From assembly GCF_964204865.1 (NCBI RefSeq), contig NC_135260.1, forward strand, positions 8,370,001-8,434,000: DNA of 64,000 bases, read 5' to 3'. Positions 14,001 through 25,988 of this stretch are shown one piece after another. The notes below the pieces were generated by a model. That model made no database searches. It was not told where the DNA came from and was given only the letters and a program-made list of their open reading frames with translations. The DNA comes from Styela clava. Taxonomy: Eukaryota; Chordata; Ascidiacea; Stolidobranchia; Styelidae. Position numbers and translations under genes: made by a program. Numbering within the stretch: the first letter of the stretch is position 1; each line of letters opens with the position of its first letter.

Positions 14001-17000
14001 CGACTTAACGTGACAATGGTAATAACGATAATCATGGTAATTATACAAGCGAGCATCGGTTTATTTCTATATTTCTTGAATTTACTTTATGTATGGTATC
14101 GAAAGAATTAAATTCTAATACAAATGCCTTCGCGTAATTTGTTTAAAACAAGACCTGACTTCCCTCTATTGGTTCAGTAGTCCACGACCCTGTTTTATTT
14201 CATTATTCTTTTTGAAATGCTATACTTCAACAGCACGATAGGTGCTAGCGTAAAAATCTGATCAGATCGAACAGATCGTAACCATATCACGTGAATACTG
14301 AGTACAGTGGGGTTTATCGCGTTAGCGAAGGCGTTTTACTGTTTTTCACTTTATATATTATGAAGCAAAAAATGTTGCATTATTGGATAAGATATAATTT
14401 TTTCAACCTCTATTTATTTAGAATACATACGAGGCAAGCGTAAAAGAACCGGAATTTGTATATTACAATAACACTGGAGGAAAAATTCATAGTATATTTG
14501 ATATACCAGCAAGCAACTCGTCAAAAACGAAAGTAACACTTCCGCAGATTCTAACCGTTTTTGCGAGTGAAAGTGACAAAAAAGTCGTCGAAAAGGAAGC
14601 AAAAGATTGCATTCTACCTTCCATATCAGAAAATAATCACGCCGAAGTTGAAAAACTTGATCAACATCACGAAAAAAAATCTTCAAAACCTCAGAAGAAA
14701 AAAACAGCTGGATTATTTGACTTCCGCGCTCTCGAAACTCAGGAAATAGCCCGCAAAAAGCAAATCAGGCGATTGAGGCAACAAGGATACAGAGTCAGCC
14801 ACGACTCACATCTTGATTCTCGATTTGTCGCACGACCGTACGAAGGATCCTGTGATAACATAAGTAAGATTAAAGACGCTTCACCAAAACGATCTCCGAA
14901 ACACAGTCCGAACTCCAGTTCACCTCGCTTGGAGCAAAAGCAGGGCTATTATACGCAAAACGACATAATTGCTGATCCTGACGCATTGGCTAAAATCGAG
15001 GCAGCTTTCAGCGAGTGGAACGCGCGCAAATTGAAAGGAGAACGAAAACTGTTGAATAAAGAAAGAAAAAGAAGTTCTTCCCATTCGCCTATCCGGAACT
15101 CTTCACAAAGCACAGTACATGACAAACCTTCGTGTAATGGAGAAAAGTTTCTGAATGAGCAGGGTAATCTTAGACATCGAAATTTTATTAGAGCAGGTAA
15201 AGTACACTTAATTAAGTCACTGGAAAAAATCTTTGGAAGTATCAATGAACTCGTACATAAGGTATTCTTTTACATTCTGAGGTTTCGAATGTCGAACAAG
15301 ATGCGTACAAAATAACAGCACACATAGCCCTATAGTCAGGTTTGTCCATGGGAAACGTTCCATCGAGACAGCACACATTTGTATTCCTCATGGGACACGA
15401 ATACCGTATGATTGTCAGAGAAATGATGGTGAAACATTTCGTTATGAATTTCGTGTCCATATATTTGAGCATAGCTCTCTTGTTAGTTATAAAGAGCCAA
15501 ATATATTCAGCCTTAACAATATACTTCGTGAAGGGGCTGATGGACACATGCATGATAGTTATGGATATAAAGTTAACAAAGTCCGTAAATTTTGATGTGT
15601 TGCATGTCTGCATGTTACATGTAGTCCTATTTAGTAGACGCTAAATAAATCTAAATTTAACAATTTTATTGAATTTTATTCCAATGGGAATCCCATGGAA
15701 TGGGATTGGACAGGCATAATTGCTATAGGATGGGAATGGGACAGAAAAATATGTCCCATGGACAAGCATGCCTATAGTTATCGTTGAAAACAGCGAATTT
15801 TATACTTTTGCTTGTCTTCTCAATTTGTTCATATTTTCCCCATTTGCAAGTTGTTTGGCTATATATATATGTTTGTTTTAGGTATTGGAGAGTCATCAAC
15901 AGGGGCAACTTATAGAGCAATTGCCTCTCCAGCGTGTTCTCGAAGGAGGGTCCCACCAAAAACATTTAAGACCCGACCTAATTTATCAATAACTACTATC
16001 ATTACACCGTTACAATCAAGTCCTGTGTTGACAAGACAGACTCACACAGGTTCAAATTCGTTGACTGTTAAGAGTGAACCCGTAGTCTCAGATCAGAGCG
16101 GCAAATTTATCAGGAATAAAATACTGAATGAACTAGAAGGACGTTTCTCATCATCACTGCCGGCATTAGATTTACACACGCGAAACAAAGCACTTGTTGA
16201 AATGGAACGTAAAAGCCTTCGACCTCGAACCTCAAGTTTGACTAAGCCTCGTCCTCCATCAGCTGGAAAATCACCAAAACCGACCAGAAAAAGGACTCCA
16301 AAGACCAAAAATGAAACCAAGAATGGGATTGGTGACAAGGGAAAAAATGGCGAGAAAAAAGTGAGTCCCGAGCACTTAAGATTGTAGACAGAAAAACGGC
16401 CAAACCTCTTGAAATTTTCAAGTATGCAGATAACTCAAGGGGATACTACACAAGACGCAGCAACAAGTGGATTTACTTCGCGACTAAACAAAGATATATA
16501 GCCCATACGCGTGTAAGATCACCAAGTGATATTTTAAACGAAGCATTCTGCCAACAAAAGTTTATTTTATTCCTGCATAGGCCGAAGGGTGTCACGAATG
16601 CTGCAAAATGTCTTGTTCCTTCAATGGGGTGGTATGTTGTGTGTTTTCTCCAAGTGTATTTTTATAGGTTCTTTTTCCCAATTACCCCTACTCCCATATT
16701 TAACTCAGACACATAATCGAATGTCATTCACATACCATACTTTAAATCATTTTTTGCGAGAAGGTTGTTTACGACAAACGACTTCGCCTATGTATTGTGG
16801 ATAGAGCCTTGACCTTAAATATGTCGACTAAAGCTTATTGTTTTGTGAATTTTAGCCTGCATCGCCAGCTGCAACAAGGAGAGTGATGCTGAACACATCA
16901 CTTCCAACAGCTTCACCCACATTTCAGAGGGCGATGAAGGGGATGGATCTACCAGAAAAAGACTATTCAGAAATATTTGTTCGCAACAGACGAGATAGTA

Positions 17001-17314
17001 TATTACAAAGTTATACAATTCCCGAAAATGCGCTGAACAGTTTCAGAGATGACCACGAATTGGATGCAGTAGAGTCAAGTAGTACAGCACTAGAAGAAAT
17101 GACCAACAAATTTCGAGATGATTTGAAGGACTATAAAGGTGGCTGGGATCCAAAAACAGAGGAGAAAAAACGCAAATCCATTTTGAAAAAACGCAGACAA
17201 TCCGTAGACGATATGGAAATTAGTACCAGGAAAAATTTAGCTAAATATCTTGAGTCTAAGCTCGATATTAGCGGAGTTGGAAAACTACCTTCAAAAAACT
17301 TGAGCTTTACATGA
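11008..17314 (+). CDS. Unrecognised basic, low-complexity protein, four exons, 644 aa
   Basis: Exons are 11008-11229, 14422-15196, 15882-16360 and 16856-17314. Junction phases are 0, 1 and 0 and all fit, with donors GTAAGT, GTAAAG and GTGAGT, so the model is internally consistent. The start is the first in-frame ATG after an upstream stop. The protein is rich in Lys, Arg, Ser and Pro and has no signal peptide or membrane segment. Possible structured patches are a charged stretch around LETQEIARKKQIRRLRQQG (about residues 183-201) and an acidic-basic C-terminal part (about 510-640). That C-terminal part contains KRKSILKKRRQSVDD, which looks like basophilic kinase sites. The middle exon ends with runs such as PRPPSAGKSPKPTRKRTPK. 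The composition suggests a nuclear, cytoskeletal or ciliary disordered protein, but that is inference. The 3.2-kb first intron is gene-free. The second intron has a copy of a repeat also found at 24.4 and 25.3 kb. Confidence 0.72.
15448..15486 (+). repeat. Dispersed repeat core shared with the 23-25 kb array
   Basis: The segment with CGTGTCCATATATTTGAGCA followed by TAGCTCTCTTGT occurs here, inside an intron, and again near 24405 and 25319 at the ends of array units. This marks a dispersed repeat family rather than a gene part. Confidence 0.6.
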
Positions 17315-17446
17315 CATAAGTTATTAAAACGACTTTTCTATAGAGGGAATTGTACCTAAAATGTTAACTTTTTCATTGTCGGTATTGGTAATATTACTGG
17401 CAACAGTAATGCAATGAACATCGCGACTGTTTATTCATACTGAGGA

Positions 17447-17815
17447 TAGGGCTGGGCATTTCAAATCGAACAAACAGTAAATTATTCGAATCGGTTCAAA
17501 CAATAATTTCGAATCGCCGCCATCTTGCATCTAGGTAAATCCCTCAATCTTTTTGTGAAGCCATATTTTAATAATGCAATTCTGACATATGACTCTTATT
17601 TTCCTAGTGAGTTATTGATGAAACATGGTTATTATTGTGCGTGACAACTCAGGGGATTGTCTGATAGATTCAATGTATTCAGTAATTTATATGGCTGAAG
17701 GACCCATCACAATAAAAAAGTCTCATACAATTAAACATCTTCCAAGTAGTCGAAATTCGATTCGAAAAAATATTCGATTCTGAAATCATCAGGTATTCGA
17801 AAATGCCCAGCCCTA
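17447..17815. mobile_element. hAT-like MITE, 369 bp
   Basis: The left end reads TAGGGCTGGGCATTT and the right end is its inverse, AAATGCCCAGCCCTA. The inner ends are also related and carry TCGAA/ATTCGA motifs. Flanking octamers ACTGAGGA (17439-17446) and CCCGAGGA (17816-17823) match at 6 of 8 positions, consistent with an aged 8-bp hAT target duplication. There is no coding capacity. It lies 130 bases past the stop of the upstream gene and may fall in its 3' UTR. Confidence 0.75.
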
Positions 17816-17823
17816 CCCGAGGA

Positions 17824-20082
17824 TTGTGCCAACGACGATATTTTTTACTGCTACTCACTCACTCACCAGTTATTATATAAGCAATTTCTTCTCTGCGCGG
17901 GGTAATAGAATATTGCTGTGGTCAATATCAACTATACAACTCTATCATATTCAAACAATACTCGAAATAAAAATCTCGGTATTGAAATATCGGTATTCAA
18001 GAGAAAAAGTACAACTTGCAAAAAATAAATGTTTGAACGCTCTTTAAAAAAAAATTACGAGTCCAATGAAAGCGACATTACATGTTTTCTAACTGCATTG
18101 AACCTTTTGTAAACGAGCGGCATTATGGACATCTCTCAAAAAAAAATTTAAATTCTTTTTGTTCAAACATAGCAATAAAATCAACTTGAAGTTGATGATA
18201 TCCAGATTCCAGACACTTCGTCTCATACAAACTGTTTGATTTTCAATAAATGATCTTGTGTATTCAAAATATATATACGAGTTAAAATCATTCACCGATG
18301 TTCTGTGTACTATGTTTTTACCTCTCCGTCAATATTTATAAAGCCAATGACATCCCCTAAATTTCGAATTAACAAGCAGTTTGGTCGATCTCCCCTTCAA
18401 ATAGCAATATACAACTCAGGTAAAGTACATGACTTGTGCGATGCAACTTCAGACCAACGAAAACAGTTTGGGAGTCATGACTCATGAGCACGCCTACAAG
18501 GGAATTTGTAAAACTATTCGGTGAGATTATTGCATCACAAAGTCCTGTATTAGTATGTAGAAGTGAGCCCCTCGCCTTTTGGCTAATTAGCGTTCTGTAG
18601 GCTTGCTGCGGATGCACGGTATGGTCAGTATATAATAAGTATATTTTGATTTTCCCGCAAAAAAACATCATACAAAAACACAAACAATGAACACACACAA
18701 GATCTGGCAAAACCTTTGCGTCAGTTCACCCACATTCGGTGACCGTACATTTGAACCCATGTACATTTGAACCCATGCGTATATCCACGGGTTCAATCTA
18801 TATGCGGGTGCTAAAACCCATGGGTTAGGGTTAGTATGGGTTTAACTATCCGTGAAACAAAAAAAATTCCATAGGTGCAATAGCATACAGGTGCAATTGT
18901 CATGGGTTCAAATGTACGTGGGTTCAAATGTAATGGAACCCCCACATTCAACACACAAACATATATTCAAAATAAAAATACACGAACGGGTATCGTTCGG
19001 GCGTCAAACTTGTGTAACATAAACACTCGGTGGGTCCCAATTATTAAATACACTTTGGTAGGATGGAATGCATGGCTATGGTATGTGTATCACAACAGTG
19101 CTTTTCCTACAAAAAATATGAAATAAAAAACACTCGTTGACGTAAAGCAATCTTTTTGGTTTTCATTGATTTTTTTTTGAGTATTATTGATTTATTGCAG
19201 ATGTTTGAGAATGTTGAATATACTTCAACGACGACACATTTTTTGGTTATCGAATGGCTCTCTCGGGTCCAACAATGCTACGGGGAGTCAAAGCCACCAA
19301 CCTCTGAGTAAAGGTCGAGTATAATATTCCCTCGGAGGAAGATTAAGTCAAGCTCCATTTCTATCTCGAAACGACTGCAAGTGAAATATTTCATTTCAAA
19401 TCATTGCTCTAAACAAGTTTGCTCACAGATATATCCTTTATTTATAACATTACTGAGATGTGCGAACCTTGAATCAAATTTTTGGCCGAAAAAAACTTAC
19501 GGTTGTTCAACAATATTTGATCCTTGTCTTAGTGACGAGAAAGGTGTAAATAATATGAATATATGATATTGCATCGCCTTCTGGCGGTAGTGCAACAACT
19601 ATGGAGCGAAAGCAGAACTCGGTAAAATAAATTCAAAACGCAGGATTAATTTAAACTTTCTGCAAACGTACCGTGACTGAATAACAAAAGCTTCCATGCG
19701 AAATTATTCCTAGCAATCTACCTCTAATTATTAGACAAAAACTTGACCTCGAACGAGTAATCTTATACGAGTTTGGCACATTCCTTTTGAAAAATGAAGT
19801 CAGAAAACGTAAACTACGGAGCACGTTTTACATCTCATTACAGCATGAAAACCAACATGCCTTCGCAATTTTAGTGGTGCACAAAAACATGATTTATGGT
19901 TGGCCATCACATTCACGGGAAACCAATAAACTTGTCACAGGGCGACATAATACACATACGACTATTGTACGTTCCAAATAGAAACATTGAAGCTGTTCGA
20001 CCTGCAAGTAATCCCCACCATCTACTGAAAAGCATCGAAACTCCGGATGTAAAATAAACAAGACGACATTGTTTTAAAATGT
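17824..20082. other. Intergenic sequence between convergent genes
   Basis: Apart from the palindromic MITE at 18746-18932, this stretch shows no supported gene. A 36-codon frame near 19201 and several 60-75 codon frames have no motif and no splice partners. Confidence 0.45.
18746..18932. mobile_element. Palindromic MITE built from TACATTTGAACCCA repeats, 187 bp
   Basis: Each end has two tandem copies of TACATTTGAACCCA, separated by TG on the left (18746-18777), and the right end (18901-18932) carries the inverse. The two arms match over about 32 bases with one or two differences. The centre has further GGGTT/AACCC motifs. No target duplication is clear: flanks are GGTGACCG and ATGGAACC. Confidence 0.7.
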
Positions 20083-20088
20083 TTTATT
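20083..20088 (-). terminator. Polyadenylation signal of CISD2
   Basis: AATAAA on the minus strand (TTTATT on plus) about 325 bases downstream of the CISD2 stop. It is the likely end of the 3' UTR. Confidence 0.45.
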
Positions 20089-20413
20089 TTGATAATAGTC
20101 ATTCTGTACACACAAAGATTCATTGATGATACCAAATTTCATGTCTGATAAAATAAGACTATTGAGCAAAAAATAAGAACGACATGGATTTTGTACTGTA
20201 TGCTGCTAAAATTGTTACATTAAAACACAGTGAAGAAACAGCCTAATTAAGAACTTGGAACAAAAATTTCCTTAGATGCAGAAGGAGTTGTAAGTTGAGG
20301 AAGCCGAGGTTTCATAGTACAATGTTGACGAGTTTAGAATTCTATTCAGACAGGTTATCAATACATTGCGACAAAATTCAAACAAATATTCAAAGAAACA
20401 TACTATTAAGCAA

Positions 20414-22247
20414 TCAACAATTCTTCTTCATGCAAAGAGGTCCAACGTTATCTCCAGTATCTATATTGTGTTGATTGTGAGAGCCATCGCAATAAGGGAA
20501 CTGTAAAAATATTTTCCAATGTTGAAAATAGGACAGACAAACGTTTATAATTTAGCCCTGAGTGTAATTTAAAATTTATTGATATGAACAGCAAGAATTA
20601 AGAATGCAATGCAAATTTATGACAAACCAGCATTTTCAAAAACCAGCACAAAAATTAATTATTAAACGAGTAGTATGCTTTCAATTGGAGTTTCATACTC
20701 CACTCCATATTTGAAACTGCACAAATCACAATCAATGAAATCCGTTCATTTTCTTCCCCACTATTGCTCATATTATGTTTACAATTTAATGGTCATACAC
20801 TAGATTATGTTAGACATACTCTAAAACAAAATAATCAACTCTGAGCAGTAACAATCTGGTTTGTGAAAACTTTTACATGATTTTAAATTGGTTTAAAAAT
20901 TATTTCCATAATTCATCAGTCATTTTAAATCATGTGTGTATATTCTACTACTTCTACTTTACCTCAATGGTGGATGGGTGGGTAATTGGATATTTTAAAC
21001 TTTATTTCAAGCCATGCTCACTCCCCATGTACTTTTACATTTTGTTTGTTAATAAGTTCCATTTTTGCGTTGTTTAGATTAAGGATCAAAATAAAAGGAT
21101 TTTTGAATGATTTACTACATGTCAAAATGTATCATAGTTTTCGTTCCTTTCCAAGTTTCCACAATCAAAAATCAAATCTTGTCGGAATGAAATCCTATTA
21201 CGTTTCAATGAAAAACTTTTTTTAATGACTCCTTTCACAGCATACAAGACATTAGACACTAAAATGCAAAAACCTTTTATATTTTGAAAGGTGAGAAATA
21301 TTTTCAGTTTGACATTATGTAACAAATTTATTACTCTGGTTGACGTGATAGGCATGTGATTTAACCTGTGGTGTCGATATACTCAAACCAACACTCTAGT
21401 AGTCACGAGGCTGTCAAGACCAGGGTTTCCTGCGTTAGACTGTATTGAGGTAAAATTATACCAAAAATCATCAAAAACCTTCCAAATACATGCAAAAAGA
21501 CTAGACCAATCTTGGACGCACAAACATCAAATGCAATGAGTTTGACAATAACACACACACGACAAGAAAGATTCCGGTTCTTTTGAAAATATTAGGTCCT
21601 CACATATTATTCAGAGTGAATTCCGTGAATAGGTATCATGTAAAAAAATATCTCTCACTTTTTTTGATCTCCAACACCTGCAGTAAGCTGCTTTTTCACC
21701 TAAACTTTCGATATCTACAACATCAACTACTTTCGGAGAACCTTTTTGAATCGAAAGATTCACAACAGAATCATCATTTGCACCAGATTTCCTCTTTTTG
21801 TATTCATCTATATATGGCTTTGTTGCATAATATCCGATAGCACCAACAGCTCCAGAGAAAAATACAAGGTGGAACCAGTCTTTTACTGCAAAAACAATTA
21901 GGACAATAATAATAACATTTCATTATTTAAACATCCGGAGCTGGTAATTTTTAAATAGCATTGGTACAGTTTGATTGCAATATGGTGTATAGTCAACTAA
22001 GCTGTACTTGTAGTACGTTACGATTCTGACCCCCGACCAAAACACGAAAAAGGGACACAAAATATCATTATTCGGGTTTTATTTTATGCAACTTACCTGT
22101 ACCACTACAATTTAGGCTGTAACGTCAGTGATATGTAATAAACTCACCTGACAAATCAAGAAATCCACTCAAGGTTCGTGGAATTGGAACACCTTCCAGA
22201 TATGCTGGTATTTTGTCTCTCACCAGAGTTGCAAACAAGTGAATCAT
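20414..22247 (-). CDS. CISD2: CDGSH iron-sulfur domain protein 2 (CISD2 / NAF-1), three exons, 137 aa
   Basis: Exons on the minus strand are 22247-22148, 21885-21659 and 20500-20414. Phases 1 and 0 fit and the sum is 138 codons including TGA. An in-frame TGA two codons upstream supports the start. CISD2 is an ER and mitochondria-associated [2Fe-2S] protein with roles in calcium handling and autophagy. The N-terminus keeps the family pattern ([16 protein letters not shown], residues 14-29). A membrane segment follows at about 38-55 ([15 protein letters not shown]), then the CDGSH domain. The four cluster ligands are present: Cys102, Cys104 (YCRCW), Cys113 and His117 (CDGSH), each three residues later than in human CISD2. 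Length is close to the human 135 residues. The C-terminus ends CMKKNC rather than the vertebrate KKKEV-type tail. CISD1 is the alternative, but the N-terminal PAYL...P.P motif favours CISD2. Confidence 0.96.
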
Positions 22248-23194
22248 GATTCAGTAATTCGCACTGTACCAAGGTCGCGTACAATTTTCATATGTATGAA
22301 CGATTATCTGGAGTCGGCAGTCAGAGTCTGTATTTTTAATGGTCGGAGTATCCGACTCCGCCGCCCTGATGTGGCTAATTTCACGAAACCACCTACATAA
22401 TTTAATGTGCACTATTTAAGCTAAAATTCATTCTTTGGGATGTTTTGTTCCGAAGACATGAATATTCATTCGATATGTTTATCTTTTCCTAATATAGGTG
22501 TTCGATACTCTATAATCATCCAATACCTGTGAATATTATGCACAACAGTGAACATGGAGGGATCTGTATGACTTGTATGGTCGTATCGAGAGAGGGATTT
22601 ATTTATTTTTGGTTGACAAATCAATAAATCTATCTATCTCGGTTGCTTAACAATTTATTTGGACTGATACCGCTATGCCTTATTTGGGGAGGGGGAGGGG
22701 CTTACTTATGTGGTTTGGCCTATTTTGACAGAGCTCGCCCTGCCGGACATATACTGCCAGTGCCACGCCTGATCGAATAAACAGTATTTCGTAAACAAAA
22801 TAGGATAATGGAAATGGTACTATTGTTCTTGATATGGCAAATGATTTTTCTGTGACCTTGTGGGTAGTACTGGGCGTTTCAGAATACTGATATTTCGTAA
22901 CGTCGCTGTTTTCACCCTCAAAACGGGTATTACGACGCCATAGAAAAGGCAAACTGAAGTTTGTTGAGATATCACGTATAAAATAATAAAACCTGATAAA
23001 ACATACATCAACGACATCACAGTTGTTGAAAATTATTGTGGATGTGTACGACTCCGCTGGTCCCAAACAATCTATGATATCGGATAAAGTAGCAAAAGAG
23101 ACCAACCACAACATGAGATTTTTTCTTATTGGACACGTAGTGGACATAACGATCGTTTCAATATTATGTTGTTGTTGTTCTTGTTCTTGTTGTT
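22248..23194. other. CISD2 upstream region with repeat fragments
   Basis: The proximal part should hold the CISD2 promoter and leader. A repeat end lies at about 22303-22367: it has inverted GGAGTCGG/CCGACTCC motifs and finishes CCGCCGCCCTG, like a hAT terminus. Around 23131-23172 is a core (TTGGACACGTAGTGGACATA and following bases) that recurs at 30602-30643. No gene is supported. Confidence 0.45.
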
Positions 23195-25350
23195 CTTTGA
23201 CACGTTTTTAAAAAGTCGCTTTTCTCTTCGAATACTGGACCAATTGCTTTGAAATTTTCAGTGGTTGAAGATTAATTTTTTCGCTAGAAGGCTATTACTT
23301 TTGTTTATTCTTAAATTTTATATGAATCCTATGAGATATGATAATTCATACAAAATTTCGCGGTATTTATTTTTACTCATGGGAACACTGTTTTACACTT
23401 ATTTCAAGCGGTTTCGCGATCGATTGTCTTGCTCAGTACTACAGCTACTGTAGGTCGGTACTGGTAAGTTGCCATACCGGTGCCGTAACGCAGTGAAATT
23501 GACTTATTCCTTCCGCGGTATTACTAATGCTGCAATGCAAGTTTTATAGCCTATCGTATGCGGAACGGAATATCAGACCTACAGGTTCGGTACCGGTACT
23601 GGTAGCTCAGTACGTAAGTACGATACTGGTACTGGTGCCGGTACCGGTGTCTTACCACAATGAAATTACCGTAACTTATTCTTTCACGGTCCTACCAGTG
23701 CAGTAATGCAAGCGTTGTAGCACTTGTAGCCTACTATATTTGTTTATTTTGATGAGAGTCTACTGGAAACAACATAAAATTTGAAAGGGAAGAATTGTTC
23801 TGTGATCAATTATCTGTCCTAAAGTGTAAACAACATAAAATTTGCAAGGGAACAACTGTTCTGTGATCAATTACCGTATATGGCCTACAGTGTACAGGTA
23901 AGATGCTGGCTGACTGCTAACCGGTACTGGTAGCTCAGTACGTAAGTACGATACTGGTACTGGTGCCGGTACCGGTGTCTTACCACAATGAAATTACCGT
24001 AACTTATTCTTTCACGGTCCTACCAGTGCAGTAATGCAAGCGTTGTAGCACTTGTAGCCTACTATATTTGTTTATTTTGATGAGAGTCTACTGGAAACAA
24101 CATAAAATTTGAAAGGGAAGAATTGTTCTGTGATCAATTATCTCTCCTAAAGTGTAAACAACATAAAATTTGCAAGGGAACAACTGTTCTGTGATCAATT
24201 ACCGTATATGGCCTACAGTGTACAGGTAAGATGCTGCCTGACTGCTAACTCAGTACCGCTTGACACGTTTTTAAAAAGTCGCTTTTCTCTTCGAATACTG
24301 GACCAATTGCTTTGAAATTTTTAGTGGTTAAAGATAAAAATTTTCTCCAGAAGGCTATTACTTCTTTTTTCGCTATGACGTCATCAAAATTATGTGACTC
24401 TACGTGTCCATATATTTGAGCATAGCTCTCTTGTTGTTCTTGTTCTTTGACACGTTTTTAAAAAGTCGCTTTTCTCTTCGAATACTAGACCAATTGCTTT
24501 GAAATTTTCAGTGGTTAAAGATTAATTTTTTCGCTAGAAGGCTATTACTTTTGTTTATTCTTAAATTTTATATGAATCTTATGAGATATGATATTTCATA
24601 CAAAATTTCGCGGTATTTATTTTTACTCATGGGAACACTGTTTTACACTTATTTCAAGCGGTTTCGCGATCGATTGTCTTGCTCAGTACTACAGCTACTG
24701 TAGGTCGGTACTGGTAAGTTGCCATACCGGTACCGTAACGCAGTGAAATTGACTTATTCCTTCCGCGGTATTACTAATGCTGCAATGCAAGTTTTATAGC
24801 CTATCGTATGCGGAACGGAATATCAGACCTACAGGTTCGGTACCGGTACTGGTAGCTCAGTACGTAAGTACGATACTGGTACTGGTACCGGTGTCTTACC
24901 ACAATGAAATTACCGTAACTTATTCTTTCACGGTCCTACCAGTGCAGTAATGCAAGCGTTGTAGCACTTGTAGCCTACTATATTTGTTTATTTTGATGAG
25001 AGTCTACTGGAAACAACATAAAATTTGAAAGGGAAGAATTGTTCTGTGATCAATTATCTGTCCTAAAATGTAAACAACATAAAATTTGCAAGGGAACAAC
25101 TGTTCTGTGATCAATTACCGTATATGGCCTACAGTGTACAGGTAAGATGCTGCCTGACTGCTAACTCAGTACCGCTTGACACGTTTTTAAAAAGTCGCTT
25201 TTCTCTTCGAATACTGGACCAATTGCTTTGAAATTTTTAGTGGTTAAAGATAAAAATTTTCTCGAGAAGGCTATTACTTTTTTTTTCGCTATGACGTCAT
25301 CAAAATTATGTGACTCTACGTGTCCATATATTTGAGCATAGCTCTCTTGT
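23195..25350. repeat. Nested tandem repeat array with a 1250-bp period
   Basis: A block starting near 23195 recurs 1250 bases later (near 24445) with very high identity. Within the first unit, a segment of 328 bases starting about 23592 is repeated again at about 23920; the second unit has it once (from about 24842). A marker with GACACGTTTTTAAAAAGTCG occurs four times, at 23199, 24262, 24449 and 25178. The inner segment is dense in GGTACCGGTACTGG-type palindromes and has a doubled ~56-bp motif around AACAACATAAAATTTG. The array ends in the core also found at 15448. It is non-coding and looks like recent segmental tandem duplication of a dispersed repeat. Confidence 0.85.
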
Positions 25351-25367
25351 CTTATTTGCTTTCGTTT

Positions 25368-25505
25368 CTTATCAACCAAAAAATTGTTCACTGGAACAAT
25401 CCCATGACGGAGGAGAGCGTCGGCGTACATTCTGCGCAGAAACTTGGTATAAAAAACACAAATGGTTGTGTTACAGCGAGGACAAAAATGCACTTTTTTG
25501 TTTTT
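25368..25505 (+). pseudogene. Duplicated fragment of the hAT transposase zinc-finger region
   Basis: This 138-bp stretch matches 26071-26208 almost base for base, an offset of 703. It encodes the start of the zinc-finger region with ETWYKKHKWLCYSEDKNALF. It stops abruptly at both ends and is joined on the left to the tandem array. It cannot act alone and marks a local rearrangement of the element. Confidence 0.85.
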
Positions 25506-25988
25506 TCGGTATAATAAAAAATGTTCGAAAAATACCTCAATATCGGTTGCACAGACTGTCTACACTAGCCATATTCTCCCGACATGGTTCATTTTTCGTT
25601 CGCAAAGCCTTCGCCGAACGTCGACGGGGCGACGCCGATTTTGCCCCGGTTGCTCATTGTATATCGTATTCTCTCTTTTATCTTCCACTCGCCGCGTTTG
25701 TCTCGTTTGTTTTCTTTTACTAAATCATCGGGGCCGATCGGGGCTAGCCCAGAAATTATGACGACACAATGCCGACGTTTCTTACAACAACGTGTTGACA
25801 TATTCACGCATTCCTTCTCGTTCGTTGGTTGCTTGAAGAGTTGATAGTTTCCTCGCCTTCGTTTTTGTCGCTTGTTTCGCTATTTGAATCAGTTAGAGAC
25901 CTTTAGTCCATTTGCTTTCGATTTTCCACATCCCTTTTGAGCTCCTCACTTTTTTCCGGCTTCGCATTTCTTAGCCTTAGACCTCATA

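Noticed and set aside
15242..15644. Overlapping open frames of 100 and 123 codons on both strands
   Set aside because: They lie inside an intron of the unknown gene and overlap a dispersed repeat; neither shows a family motif.
22680..23147. 155-codon minus-strand open frame
   Set aside because: No family motif, no splice partners, and it overlaps repeat sequence shared with 30.6 kb; length alone is compatible with chance.
23195..25350. Repeat array as a CRISPR-like or satellite array
   Set aside because: The units are long (328 and 1250 bp), few and without unique spacers, in an animal genome; it is a segmental tandem duplication.
25310..25844. Several overlapping plus-strand frames before the transposase
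   Set aside because: Only 25368-25505 has protein similarity, and that is a duplicated fragment; the rest is non-coding leader of the element.
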